DNA from: JBFWVR01 sp050246635 | GTDB taxonomy: Bacteria > Acidobacteriota > Vicinamibacteria > Vicinamibacterales > UBA2999 | Reading direction: 5' to 3' | Assembly (NCBI GenBank): GCA_050246635.1 | Contig: JBFWVR010000001.1 | Location: forward strand, 1 to 64,000 | Length of the DNA stretch: 64,000 bases | Position numbers and translations under genes: made by a program | Notes under the pieces: generated by a model | What the model saw: only the letters and a program-made list of their open reading frames with translations | What the model was told of the DNA's origin: nothing | Databases searched by the model: none | In this document: one piece after another, positions 22,014 through 29,999 of the stretch | Layout: every line of letters begins with the position of its first letter | Numbering within the stretch: position 1 is the first letter of the stretch

Positions 22014-22026
22014 GGGAGGAGCCGCC

Positions 22027-22395
22027 ATGATCCAGATGCGATCCATCCTCGACGTCGCCGACAACTCGGGGGCGCGGAAGATTTCCGTGATCAACCCGAT
22101 CGGCGGCTCGACCGGGCGCTACGCCCGGCTCGGCGACATCATCACGGCCAACGTGAAGGAGGCCACCCCGGACTCCAACGTGAAGAAGGGGCAGGTGGTG
22201 AAGGCCGTCGTCGTGCGCGTGCGCAAGGAGCAGCGGCGCAAGGACGGCAGCTACATCCGCTTCGACCGGAATGCCGCCGTGCTGATCAACGACCAGGGCG
22301 AGCCGATCGGGACCCGCGTGTTCGGCCCGGTCGCCCGCGAGCTGCGTGAGCGGCGGTTCATGAAGATCGTCTCGCTCGCGCCGGAGGTCCTCTAG
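22027..22395 (+). CDS. rplN: 50S ribosomal protein L14
   Basis: L14 (122 aa) forms bridges to 16S rRNA. MIQMRSILDVADNSGARK, KKGQVVKAVVVRVRKEQRRKDGSYIRFD and GTRVFGPVARELRE are standard. It is the first gene of the spc group, 13 bp after rpsQ with GGGGAGGA as ribosome site. Confidence 0.98.
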   Translation: MIQMRSILDVADNSGARKISVINPIGGSTGRYARLGDIITANVKEATPDSNVKKGQVVKAVVVRVRKEQRRKDGSYIRFDRNAAVLINDQGEPIGTRVFGPVARELRERRFMKIVSLAPEVL

Positions 22396-22398
22396 ACC

Positions 22399-22731
22399 AT
22401 GGGCAAGCTGGCATCCCCGATCCGCAAGGACGACCAGGTGGTCGTGCGCGCCGGCAAGGACCGCGGCAAGCAGGGCCGCGTGCTGCGTGTGCTGCCCGCC
22501 GTCAACCGCGTGGTGGTCGAGGGCGTGAACATCATCAAGCGGCACACGCGCCCGAACCCGCAGAAGAACATCAAGGGCGGGATCGTCGAGCGCGAGGCGC
22601 CGATCCACGCGAGCAACGTGATGGTGCTCGATCCCGACACGAACGAGCCGACGCGCATCGGGCACAAGACGCTGCCCGACGGCCGCAAGGTGCGTATCAG
22701 CCGCAAGAGCGGCGCAGTGGTGGACAAGTAA
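22399..22731 (+). CDS. rplX: 50S ribosomal protein L24
   Basis: L24 (110 aa) initiates 50S assembly. The KOW motif is visible in KDDQVVVRAGKDRGKQGRVL, then GVNIIKRHTRPNPQKNIKGGI and EAPIHASNVM. The stop overlaps the rplE start by one base. Confidence 0.97.
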   Translation: MGKLASPIRKDDQVVVRAGKDRGKQGRVLRVLPAVNRVVVEGVNIIKRHTRPNPQKNIKGGIVEREAPIHASNVMVLDPDTNEPTRIGHKTLPDGRKVRISRKSGAVVDK

Positions 22732-23285
22732 TGGCTGCCCAGATGACCCGGTTGCGTGAACGCTACGCCAAGGACGTCGTGCCCGCCCTGACCAAGGAGT
22801 TCGGCTACACGAACGTGAATGCCGTCCCCAAGATCACCAAGATCGTGGTGAACATGGGCCTGGGCGAGGCGACGCAGAACGCCAAGATCGTCGACACCGG
22901 CGCCGACGAGCTCGCCAAGATCACCGGCCAGAAGGCCGCGGTCCGGCGCGCGAAGAAGTCGGTCGCCCAGTTCAAGGTGCGCCAGGGCATGCCCATCGGC
23001 GCCATGGTGACGCTGCGCGGCGCGCGGATGTACGAGTTCCTCGACCGCCTGATCAGCATCAGCCTGCCGCGCGTCCGCGACTTCCGCGGCGTGCCGCCCA
23101 AGGGCTTCGACGGCCGGGGCAACTACACGCTGGGGCTGCGCGACCAGCTCATCTTCACGGAGATCGACTACCTGAAGGTGGACAAGGCCCGCGGCATGAA
23201 CATCTGCGTGGTGACGACCGCCCAGACGGACGAGGAAGCCCGCAAGCTCCTGCAGCTGATGGGCATGCCCTTCCGGACCAACTAG
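22731..23285 (+). CDS. rplE: 50S ribosomal protein L5
   Basis: L5 (184 aa) binds 5S rRNA and contacts P-site tRNA. NVNAVPKITKIVVNMGLGEA, MPIGAMVTLRGARMYEFLDRL and FRGVPPKGFDGRGNYTLGL are diagnostic, with the usual TTAQTDEEARKLLQLMGMPF end. Confidence 0.98.
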   Translation: MAAQMTRLRERYAKDVVPALTKEFGYTNVNAVPKITKIVVNMGLGEATQNAKIVDTGADELAKITGQKAAVRRAKKSVAQFKVRQGMPIGAMVTLRGARMYEFLDRLISISLPRVRDFRGVPPKGFDGRGNYTLGLRDQLIFTEIDYLKVDKARGMNICVVTTAQTDEEARKLLQLMGMPFRTN

Positions 23286-23296
23286 GAGATCGACTG

Positions 23297-23482
23297 GTGG
23301 CAACGACCGCGAAGAAGGCCCGTGAGGCCAAGCCGCTGAAGTTCAAGGTGCGTCACCGGAACCGCTGCCGCCGCTGCGGCCGGCCCCGCGCCTACCTGCG
23401 CAAGTTCGCCCTGTGCCGGCTCTGCTTCCGCGAGCTGGCGCTCCGGGGCGACGTGGCCGGGGTGACCAAGAGCAGCTGGTAG
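23297..23482 (+). CDS. rpsN: 30S ribosomal protein S14, zinc-binding short form
   Basis: S14 of the short zinc type (61 aa). The two CXXC pairs (RCRRCGRPR and LCRLCFREL) form the zinc ribbon, so this is the C+ form sometimes named rpsZ. The start is GTG at 23297. It occupies the normal place between rplE and rpsH. Confidence 0.95.
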   Translation: MATTAKKAREAKPLKFKVRHRNRCRRCGRPRAYLRKFALCRLCFRELALRGDVAGVTKSSW

Positions 23483-23529
23483 GCCCCGGGCCGAGAGCAC
23501 TGAAGGCGAGAGAGCCAAGAGCAGAACCC

Positions 23530-23943
23530 ATGACTGATCCGATTGCCGACATGCTGACCCGGATCCGGAACGCCGTGGCCGCCCGGCACCCGCGCGTGGA
23601 CGTCCCCGCGTCGAAGCTGAAGGTGGAGCTCGCCCGGATCCTCCAGGACGAGGGCTACGTCGCCGGCTTCAAGCTGGTCGAGGAAGCCGCGGACCGGCCG
23701 AACCGGGCCCCGCGCCAGGTCATCCGTGTGTCCCTGAAGTACGGCCCCGGGGGCGAGCGGGTGATCTCCGGCCTCCAGCGCGTCAGCCGGCCCGGCCGCC
23801 GCGTGTATGCCGGTCGCGACACCGTGCCGTCGGTGCTCGGCGGCCTGGGCGTGAACATCCTGACGACGTCGCGCGGCCTGATGACCGGGCGCGCCGCCCA
23901 GAAGCTGGGCGTCGGCGGCGAAGTCCTCTGCAACGTGTGGTGA
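23530..23943 (+). CDS. rpsH: 30S ribosomal protein S8
   Basis: S8 (137 aa) binds the central domain of 16S rRNA and in E. coli represses the spc operon. The ATG at 23530 (MTDPIADMLTRIRNA) is chosen; the frame is open upstream into rpsN but lacks S8 features. The C-terminal LTTSRGLMTGRAAQKLGVGGEVLCNVW is diagnostic in overlapping pieces (TTSRGLMTG; GVGGEVLC). The 47-bp gap upstream holds GCCGAGA-like heptamers. Confidence 0.96.
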   Translation: MTDPIADMLTRIRNAVAARHPRVDVPASKLKVELARILQDEGYVAGFKLVEEAADRPNRAPRQVIRVSLKYGPGGERVISGLQRVSRPGRRVYAGRDTVPSVLGGLGVNILTTSRGLMTGRAAQKLGVGGEVLCNVW

Positions 23944-23947
23944 CGTC

Positions 23948-24484
23948 ATGTCTCGCATTGGCAAGAAGCCGATTCCGATCCCCAAGGGCGTGACCGTCAA
24001 GGTCGACGGCGCGGCCGTCGAGGTGAAGGGCCCGAAGGGCCAGCTCCGCCAGCCGCTGCCGCCCGGCGTGTCGGCCGCCGTCGAGGATGGCGCGCTCGTC
24101 ACGACGAAGGTGCGCGACGACAAGGAGCTGGACAAGTTCCACGGCCTGGCGCGCAGCCTGGTCGCCAACGCGGTGACCGGCGTGACGGAGGGCTTCAAGA
24201 AGGAGCTCGACATCGTCGGCGTCGGCTATCGTGCCGAGCTCAAGGGCCAGCAGGTTCACCTGGCGCTCGGCTACTCGCACCCGGTCGTGTTCGACGTGCC
24301 GAAGGGCATCGACGTGGCCATCGAGAAGCAGACGCACATCACGGTCACCGGCATCGACCGGCAGCTCGTCGGCCAGGTGGCCGCGAACCTGCGCCGCCTG
24401 CGCAAGCCCGACCCGTACCAGCAGAAGGGCGTGCGCTACACGGGCGAGGTGCTGAAGAAGAAGGCCGGCAAGACGGGCGCATAG
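23948..24484 (+). CDS. rplF: 50S ribosomal protein L6
   Basis: L6 (178 aa) lies near the factor-binding site. SRIGKKPIPIPKGV, the middle segment ARSLVANAVTGVTEGFKKEL and the C-terminal motif RKPDPYQQKGVRYTGE are standard. It is followed by an unusual 186-bp gap rich in repeats before rplR. Confidence 0.98.
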   Translation: MSRIGKKPIPIPKGVTVKVDGAAVEVKGPKGQLRQPLPPGVSAAVEDGALVTTKVRDDKELDKFHGLARSLVANAVTGVTEGFKKELDIVGVGYRAELKGQQVHLALGYSHPVVFDVPKGIDVAIEKQTHITVTGIDRQLVGQVAANLRRLRKPDPYQQKGVRYTGEVLKKKAGKTGA

Positions 24485-24488
24485 CGCA

Positions 24489-24520
24489 TCTGGTGAGTGG
24501 GTGATCTGGTGATCGCGTGA
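24489..24520 (+). repeat. 8-bp tandem array after rplF
   Basis: Four units of exactly 8 bp follow the rplF stop: TCTGGTGA, GTGGGTGA, TCTGGTGA, TCGCGTGA. This is the only clear octamer array in the window. Confidence 0.7.
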
Positions 24521-24585
24521 TGGGGAGAGCCGGATGGGGTGCGGTGACGCGGCCCGATCCGCGCGAGCCCCGGGCGCCGCGACGG

Positions 24586-24656
24586 GCGAGTCCTCGCGAG
24601 CGCGCCGCGCGAGTCCCAGTGAGCGAAGCGAGTCCTAGCGAGCCGAAGGCGAGTCC
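24586..24656 (+). repeat. GCGAGTCC repeat cluster upstream of rplR
   Basis: GCGAGTCC occurs at 24586, 24609, 24628 and 24649 (spacing 23, 19 and 21 bp). Three copies are followed by CGAGC or TGAGC, giving a consensus close to GCGAGTCCYAGCGAGC. GCGAGC/GAGCGA words also precede rpmJ (29361-29377) and rpsM (29600-29617). Confidence 0.65.
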
Positions 24657-24670
24657 AGCAGGGTGACGGT

Positions 24671-25045
24671 ATGAGGATCAAGACCAGGGAAGACCGGCGC
24701 GACCGGATCAAGTTCCGCATCCGGAAGAAGATCCGCGGCACGGCGGAGCGGCCGCGGCTGAGCGTCTTCCGCAGCGTGTCGCACATCTACGTGCAGGTGA
24801 TCGACGACATGGCGGGGCGCACGGTGGCGGCGGCCTCGAGTGTCGAGCCGGCCCTGAAGGGCCAGCTGGCGGACGGCGCCCGCGGGGGCAACCGCAAGGG
24901 CGCCGAGGCGGTCGGCACGGCCATCGCCGAGCGGCTGAAGGAGAAGGGCGTGACGCGCGTCGTGTTCGACCGCAACGGCTTCCTCTACCACGGGCGCGTG
25001 CGCGCCGTCGCCGAGGCGGCACGGCAGGCCGGCCTGGAGTTCTAG
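24671..25045 (+). CDS. rplR: 50S ribosomal protein L18
   Basis: L18 (124 aa) binds 5S rRNA with L5 and L25. ERPRLSVFRSVSHIYVQVIDD, AEAVGTAIAERLKEKGV and VFDRNGFLYHGRVRAVAEAARQAGLEF (family end) identify it. The ATG at 24671 follows the repeat-rich gap directly; GGGTGA upstream is a weak ribosome site. Confidence 0.97.
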   Translation: MRIKTREDRRDRIKFRIRKKIRGTAERPRLSVFRSVSHIYVQVIDDMAGRTVAAASSVEPALKGQLADGARGGNRKGAEAVGTAIAERLKEKGVTRVVFDRNGFLYHGRVRAVAEAARQAGLEF

Positions 25046-25047
25046 AC

Positions 25048-25587
25048 ATGAATCGGACCCGCGAGAAGATCGACGCGTCGCAGCTCGAGATCAAGGACAC
25101 GGTCGTCGCGATCAACCGCGTCACCAAGGTGGTCAAGGGCGGCAAGAACCTGAGCTTCAGCGCGCTGGTGGTCGTCGGTGACGGCCACGGCGTGGTGGGC
25201 TACGGCATCGGCAAGGCCAAGGAGGTCCCCTCGGCGATCAAGAAGGGGATCGAGGCGGCGAAGAAGGGCCTCATCCGCGTGCCGCTGCAGGGCTCGACCA
25301 TCCCGCACCCGGTGCTGGGGCGGTTCGGGGCCGGCCGCGTGCTGCTGAAGCCGGCGCCGGACGGCACCGGCATCATCGCAGGCGGCGCGGTCCGCGCGGT
25401 GGTGGAGTCGGCGGGCGTGACCAACGTCCTGACGAAGTCGCTCGGCACCGCCAACCCGCACAACGTCGTGCGGGCGGCGTTCACGGCGCTGGCCGGGCTG
25501 AAGAACCCGGCCGACATCGCGCGGCTGCGCGGCAAGGACGTCGAGGAGCTCTCGGGCTCGACGCCGGCCGAGGCCGCCACGGCCTAG
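25048..25587 (+). CDS. rpsE: 30S ribosomal protein S5
   Basis: S5 (179 aa) supports decoding fidelity. KDTVVAINRVTKVVKGGKNL, GYGIGKAKEVPSAIKKGIE and VLLKPAPDGTGIIAGGAVRAV are diagnostic. It is separated from rplR by 2 bp. Confidence 0.98.
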   Translation: MNRTREKIDASQLEIKDTVVAINRVTKVVKGGKNLSFSALVVVGDGHGVVGYGIGKAKEVPSAIKKGIEAAKKGLIRVPLQGSTIPHPVLGRFGAGRVLLKPAPDGTGIIAGGAVRAVVESAGVTNVLTKSLGTANPHNVVRAAFTALAGLKNPADIARLRGKDVEELSGSTPAEAATA

Positions 25588-25600
25588 GCGGAGGAGCGTG

Positions 25601-25789
25601 ATGGCTGAGCAGGGCAAGACGCTGAAGGTGACGCTGGTGCGGAGCCCGATCGGGTTCAAGCACAACCAGGCGGCCGTCGTCCAGAGCCTCGGGCTCCGGC
25701 GGATCCGCCACACCGTGGAGCTCCGGGACACGCCCGAGACCCGCGGCATGATTCACAAGGTCCGCCACCTCGTGACGGTGGCCGAGTAG
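25601..25789 (+). CDS. rpmD: 50S ribosomal protein L30
   Basis: L30 (62 aa). VTLVRSPIGFKHNQAAVVQSLGLRRI and the RHTVELRDTPETRGMI stretch are typical. The ATG at 25601 is preferred to the adjacent GTG at 25598 because GGAGG at 25590-25594 then has a 6-bp spacing. Confidence 0.95.
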   Translation: MAEQGKTLKVTLVRSPIGFKHNQAAVVQSLGLRRIRHTVELRDTPETRGMIHKVRHLVTVAE

Positions 25790-25800
25790 GGACGCGCATC

Positions 25801-26247
25801 ATGGATCTGAGCAAGCTGAAGCCGGCCGACGGGGCGAAGCAGACGCGCAAGCGCGTGGGCCGCGGGCCCGGGTCGGGCAACGGCAAGACCGCCGGGCGCG
25901 GCAACAAGGGCGCCAAGTCGCGCTCGGGCTTCACCTACAAGCGCGGCTTCGAGGGCGGCCAGATGCCGCTCCACCGCCGCCTGCCGAAGCGCGGCTTCAC
26001 CAACATCTTCCGCGTCGAGTACGCGGTGGTGAACCTCGACCAGCTCGAGGCGCGGTTCGAGGCCGGCACGACGGTGACCCTCGACTCGCTGCGCCAGGCG
26101 GGCCTCGTGAGCGGCAAGCGGACGCCGGTGAAGGTGCTCGCGCGCGGCGAGATGACGAAGGCGCTGACGGTGCAGGCGCACCAGTTCAGCGGCAAGGCGG
26201 CCGAGAAGATTGCCGCGGCCGGGGGCAAGGCCGAGGCCATCAGCTAG
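25801..26247 (+). CDS. rplO: 50S ribosomal protein L15
   Basis: L15 (148 aa) is a late assembly protein. RKRVGRGPGSGNGKTAGRGNKG, GFEGGQMPLHRRLPKRGF and the C-terminal domain with VLARGEMTKALTVQAHQFS are present; the N-terminal glycine/arginine extension is normal. It is 14 bp before secY. Confidence 0.97.
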   Translation: MDLSKLKPADGAKQTRKRVGRGPGSGNGKTAGRGNKGAKSRSGFTYKRGFEGGQMPLHRRLPKRGFTNIFRVEYAVVNLDQLEARFEAGTTVTLDSLRQAGLVSGKRTPVKVLARGEMTKALTVQAHQFSGKAAEKIAAAGGKAEAIS

Positions 26248-26260
26248 CCGGGGACACACC

Positions 26261-27649
26261 GTGGTCGAAACGCTCAAGAACCTGTTTGCCGTCGCGGACC
26301 TGCGGAACCGGGTGCTGTTCACCCTGGGGCTGCTCGCCGTGTACCGCATCGGCAACCACATCCCGACGCCGGGGGTGAACTCCGACGCGCTCGCGATCCT
26401 GGCCGAGCAGACCCGGAACACCATGTTCGGGCTGTACGACATGTTCACGGGCGGGAGCCTGTCGCGGATCACGATCTTCGCGCTCGGCGTCATGCCGTAC
26501 ATCAGCGCGTCGATCATCCTGCAGCTCCTCACGGTGGTGTGGCCCTACCTCGAGCGCCTCTCGAAGGAAGGGGAACTCGGGCGGCGCAAGATCACGCAGT
26601 ACACGCGGTACCTGACGCTGGCCCTCTCGGCCGTGCAGTCGCTCGGCATCGCGATCTACCTCGAGCGCCAGACCGAGATCGCCGGCGGGCTGCCGCTGGT
26701 CTACGACCCGGGCTGGGGCTTCCGCCTCATGTGCGTGCTCACCCTGACGACGGGCAGCATGTTCATCATGTGGCTCGGCGAGCAGATCACCGAGCGCGGC
26801 ATCGGCAACGGCATGTCGCTCATCATCTTCGCGGGCATCGTGGTCGGGTTCCCGCGGGCGATCTTCCAGACGTTCGACATGATGCAGACGGGCCAGATCA
26901 GCCTGCTGCGCATGCTGATCCTGGGCGTGCTGATGGTGGGGGTGGTCGCGGCGATCATCTACGTGGAACGCGGGCACCGGCGGGTGACCGTCCAGTACGC
27001 CAAGCGTGTGGTGGGCCGCCGCCAGTACGGCGGGACGAGCACGCACATCCCGATCAAGGTGAACACCGGCGGCGTCATGCCGGTGATCTTCGCGAGCTCC
27101 CTGCTGGCGTTCCCGGCGACGCTCGCCGGGGTGTTCCAGGCCGGCGGGTGGGGCGACGCGGTGGTCCGGCAGCTCTCCTACGGCATGCCGCTCTACGTGC
27201 TGCTGTACGTGCTGCTCATCATCTTCTTCGCGTATTTCTACACGGCGATCATCTTCAACCCGGATGACGTCGCGGAGAACATGCGGAAGTACGGCGGGTT
27301 CATCCCCGGGATCCGTCCCGGCAAGCGCACGGCGGAGTACATCGACACGATCCTGGCGCGCGTGACGCTCGCCGGCGCGGTCTATCTGGCCATCGTGGCG
27401 ATCCTGCCGGAGTTCCTGATCGGCGGCCTCAAGGTGCAGTTCCTGCCGTTCATCGGCGAGGACCTCGCGGCGGCGCTGCCGCTGTGGTTCACCGACGGCC
27501 TCGGCGTGCCGTTCTACTTCGGCGGCACCTCGCTGCTGATCGTCGTCGGCGTGGCGATGGACACGGTCAACCAGATCGAGTCGCAGCTCATCATGCGGCA
27601 CTACGACGGATTCATGAAGAAGACGCGAATCCGCGGGCGGCGGGGGTAA
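26261..27649 (+). CDS. secY: Preprotein translocase subunit SecY
   Basis: SecY (462 aa) is the channel of the Sec translocon in the inner membrane. The start is GTG at 26261 (VVETLKNLFAVADLRNR), 14 bp after rplO; an upstream ATG inside rplO is out of character. Ten hydrophobic segments are seen, with the plug-region motif GLYDMFTGGSLSRITIFALG, PYISASIILQLL and the cytosolic loop GKRTAEYIDTILARVTLAG. The normal place in the spc operon adds support. Confidence 0.97.
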   Translation: MVETLKNLFAVADLRNRVLFTLGLLAVYRIGNHIPTPGVNSDALAILAEQTRNTMFGLYDMFTGGSLSRITIFALGVMPYISASIILQLLTVVWPYLERLSKEGELGRRKITQYTRYLTLALSAVQSLGIAIYLERQTEIAGGLPLVYDPGWGFRLMCVLTLTTGSMFIMWLGEQITERGIGNGMSLIIFAGIVVGFPRAIFQTFDMMQTGQISLLRMLILGVLMVGVVAAIIYVERGHRRVTVQYAKRVVGRRQYGGTSTHIPIKVNTGGVMPVIFASSLLAFPATLAGVFQAGGWGDAVVRQLSYGMPLYVLLYVLLIIFFAYFYTAIIFNPDDVAENMRKYGGFIPGIRPGKRTAEYIDTILARVTLAGAVYLAIVAILPEFLIGGLKVQFLPFIGEDLAAALPLWFTDGLGVPFYFGGTSLLIVVGVAMDTVNQIESQLIMRHYDGFMKKTRIRGRRG

Positions 27650-28354
27650 GTGGCGCTGCACCTGGTGATGATGGGCCCGCCCGGCGCGGGCAAGGGGACG
27701 CAGGCCGAGCGGTTCGCCCGCGAGCACGGCATCCCCCGGATCTCGACCGGGGACATCCTGCGCGAGGCCGTCAGCGCGGGGACCGAGCTCGGGCAGGCCG
27801 TGAAGGCGAGCCTCGATCGCGGGGAGCTCGTCAGCGACGAGCTCATCATCGGGATCGTGCGCGAGCGGCTGGCGCGGCCCGACGCGGCCGCCGGCTGGGT
27901 GCTCGACGGCTTCCCGCGCACCGTGCCGCAGGCGCGGGCGCTCGACGAGATGCTCGACGGGCGCGCGCCGCTCGTGGTCGTGGAGATCCAGGTCCCCGAC
28001 GAGGAGCTGGTGCGGCGGGTGCGGGGCCGGCGGATCTGCGCGAGCTGCGGCACGACGGTGTCGGCGTTCAATGCCGACCCGGCGCGGATGGAGAAGTGCC
28101 AGGTGTGTGGCGGGCGGCTGGTGCCGCGCTCCGACGACAACGAGGGCGTCGTGCGCGACCGCCTGAAGGTCTACTGGCGTGACACGCGGCCGATGATCGC
28201 GTACTACCACGAGCGGCCGACCTACCGCGCCGTCAACGGCGCCCAGGCGCCCGAGCAGGTGCGGCAGGCGCTCGTCACCGCGGTGGCCTCGGCGCTCGGC
28301 CGCACGCCGGCCGACCTGCCGGCCGCCGGGGGCACGGTGGAGCCCGGCGCGTGA
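27650..28354 (+). CDS. adk: Adenylate kinase, zinc-LID type
   Basis: Adenylate kinase (234 aa) converts ATP + AMP to 2 ADP. The GTG at 27650 follows the secY stop with no gap. P-loop GPPGAGKGT (9-17), RISTGDILREAV, VLDGFPRT for AMP binding, and a long LID with CASC and CQVC that should bind zinc. The C-terminus has about 20 extra residues and overlaps the map start by 4 bp. A later in-frame ATG (MMGPP) is possible but would cut the first beta strand. Confidence 0.96.
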   Translation: MALHLVMMGPPGAGKGTQAERFAREHGIPRISTGDILREAVSAGTELGQAVKASLDRGELVSDELIIGIVRERLARPDAAAGWVLDGFPRTVPQARALDEMLDGRAPLVVVEIQVPDEELVRRVRGRRICASCGTTVSAFNADPARMEKCQVCGGRLVPRSDDNEGVVRDRLKVYWRDTRPMIAYYHERPTYRAVNGAQAPEQVRQALVTAVASALGRTPADLPAAGGTVEPGA

Positions 28355-29106
28355 TCGTCTGCCGGTCGGCCGAGGAGATCGAGCGGCTCGCGCGGGTCAA
28401 CGCGCTCGTCGGCCAGGTCCTCGCCGAGTTGAAGGCGATGATCGTGCCGGGCGTGACGACGGCGGAGGTGGATGCGCTGGCCGAGCGCCGGCTGCGCGAG
28501 GCGGGAGCGGAGCCGGCCTTCAAGGGCTACCACGGCTTCCCGGCCACCATCTGCGCGTCGGTGAACGAGCAGGTGGTCCACGGGATTCCGTCGGACCGCG
28601 CCCTGGTGGCAGGGGACATCCTGTCGATCGACCTCGGCGCGAAGCTCGACGGGTACTACGGCGACTCGGCGGTGACGGTCGCGGTCGGGGCGGTGAGCCC
28701 GGAGGCCGCGAAGCTGCTGGCGGTGACCGAGGCGTCGCTCGGGAAGGGGTTGGCGGCCGTGAAGGCCGGCGCCCGGATCTCGGACATCGGCGCGGCCGTG
28801 CAGCAGCACGTCGAGGCCGAGGGCTTCTCGGTGGTCCGCGAGTTCGTGGGCCACGGGATCGGGACCAAGCTCCACGAGGAGCCGCAGATCCCGAACTACG
28901 GCACGGCGGGGCGTGGGCCGCGCCTGGCCGAGGGCATGGTGCTCGCGATCGAGCCCATGGTGAACGTCGGCAAGCCGGGCGTCCGCGTGTTGTCGGACGG
29001 CTGGACGGCGGTCACGAAGGACGGTTCGCTGTCGGCGCACTTCGAGCACACGGTGGTGGTGACCACCGACGGGTGCCGGGTGCTGACGGCGGCGCCGGTC
29101 GGTTAG
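28351..29106 (+). CDS. map: Methionine aminopeptidase type I
   Basis: Methionine aminopeptidase (251 aa) removes the initiator methionine from nascent proteins. The metal ligands Asp94, Asp105, His168, Glu201 and Glu232 and the catalytic His77 are all in place (SIDLGAKLDGYYGDSAVTV, EFVGHGIGTKLHEEPQIPNY, IEPMV, HFEHTVVVT). GTG start overlapping adk by 4 bp. It is the usual neighbour of adk and infA. Confidence 0.96.
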   Translation: MIVCRSAEEIERLARVNALVGQVLAELKAMIVPGVTTAEVDALAERRLREAGAEPAFKGYHGFPATICASVNEQVVHGIPSDRALVAGDILSIDLGAKLDGYYGDSAVTVAVGAVSPEAAKLLAVTEASLGKGLAAVKAGARISDIGAAVQQHVEAEGFSVVREFVGHGIGTKLHEEPQIPNYGTAGRGPRLAEGMVLAIEPMVNVGKPGVRVLSDGWTAVTKDGSLSAHFEHTVVVTTDGCRVLTAAPVG

Positions 29107-29108
29107 GG

Positions 29109-29336
29109 ATGGCGCCGGACGACCGGCAGGCCGCCCTCGAGGCCGACGGCGTGGTGATCGAGCTGCTGCCCAGCCAGCTGGTGCGGGTGGCGCTGGAAGG
29201 CCGGCACGTGGTGACGGCGCACCTGGGCGATCCGGTGCATCGCAACTTCGTGCGGGTGCTGGTGGGCGACCGGGTGCGGGTGGCATTGATGCCCGCGGAT
29301 CGGACCCGCGGGCGGATCGTCGGCAAGGTGGAATGA
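29109..29336 (+). CDS. infA: Translation initiation factor IF-1 (divergent)
   Basis: IF-1 (75 aa) binds the 30S A site during initiation. The ATG at 29109, 2 bp after map, gives the family length. EADGVVIELLPSQLVRVALE, HLGDPVHRNFVRVLVGDRV and ADRTRGRIVGK match the OB fold in order, but several usually invariant residues differ (for example HISGKMRMNYIRI is normal, HLGDPVHRNFVRV is seen). Position between map and rpmJ makes the assignment safe. Confidence 0.88.
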   Translation: MAPDDRQAALEADGVVIELLPSQLVRVALEGRHVVTAHLGDPVHRNFVRVLVGDRVRVALMPADRTRGRIVGKVE

Positions 29337-29379
29337 CGGACCGGAGCCGGAAGGCCGGCCGCGAAGCGGAGCGAGCGTC

Positions 29380-29493
29380 ATGAAGGTGAGAGCATCGGTC
29401 AAGCGCATTTGTGACAAGTGCAAGATTGTGCGCCGCCGCGGGGTGGTGCGGGTGATCTGCACCAACCAGAAGCACAAGCAGCGGCAGGGGTGA
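29380..29493 (+). CDS. rpmJ: 50S ribosomal protein L36, zinc form
   Basis: L36 (37 aa): MKVRASVKRICDKCKIV, then RRGVVRVICTNQKHKQRQ. Cys11, Cys14, Cys27 and His33 form the zinc ribbon. The gene is short and lies between infA and rpsM as usual. A GAGCGA-rich stretch (29361-29377) precedes it and a GATTNNN array follows. Confidence 0.95.
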   Translation: MKVRASVKRICDKCKIVRRRGVVRVICTNQKHKQRQG

Positions 29494-29497
29494 ATCG

Positions 29498-29539
29498 GAT
29501 CTCAGATCTCAGATTGCAGATTGCAGATTGCAGATTTGA
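29498..29539 (+). repeat. GATTNNN heptamer array after rpmJ
   Basis: Six gapless 7-bp units: GATCTCA twice, GATTGCA three times, GATTTGA. The array begins 5 bp after the rpmJ stop and is markedly A/T-richer than the surrounding DNA. The rest of the gap to rpsM (29540-29621) holds a GAGCGAGC-type stretch. Confidence 0.8.
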
Positions 29540-29621
29540 GGCTGGGGTCCGGAGCGTGAATGGCGCGGCGCGTGGTGACGCGGCCGCGGTCTGATTCCCG
29601 AGCGAGCAGAGCGAGCGACAT

Positions 29622-29996
29622 ATGGCACGAATTTCCGGCGTCGATCTCCCGCGCAACAAGCGGGTCGAGATTGGCCTCACCTACATCTACGGCATCGGGC
29701 GGTTCCGCTCGAACCAGGTCCTCGAGTCGGCGGGCGTCAGCGGTGATATCCGCGTGAAGGACCTGAGCGACGACGACGTGCGCAAGATCAGCCGCGTGCT
29801 CGAGGAGCAGGGCGGGGTCGAAGGCGATCTCCGGAAGGAAATCTCGATGAACATCAAGCGGCTCATCGAGATCGGCAGCTACCGCGGCGCCCGCCACCGG
29901 CGGAACCTGCCGGCGCGGGGCCAGCGGACGCGCACGAACGCGCGCACGCGCAAGGGGCCGCGGCGGGGCGCGGTGGCCAAGAAGAAGACGGTGTAG
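29622..29996 (+). CDS. rpsM: 30S ribosomal protein S13
   Basis: S13 (124 aa) contacts the 50S subunit and tRNA. MARISGVDLPRNKRVEIGLTYIYGIGR in overlapping parts (ARISGVDLPRNKRVEI; LTYIYGIGR), GSYRGARHRRNLPARGQRT and the basic tail RTRKGPRRGAVAKKK are standard. It opens the alpha-operon group, 3 bp before rpsK. Confidence 0.97.
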   Translation: MARISGVDLPRNKRVEIGLTYIYGIGRFRSNQVLESAGVSGDIRVKDLSDDDVRKISRVLEEQGGVEGDLRKEISMNIKRLIEIGSYRGARHRRNLPARGQRTRTNARTRKGPRRGAVAKKKTV

Positions 29997-29999
29997 CCC

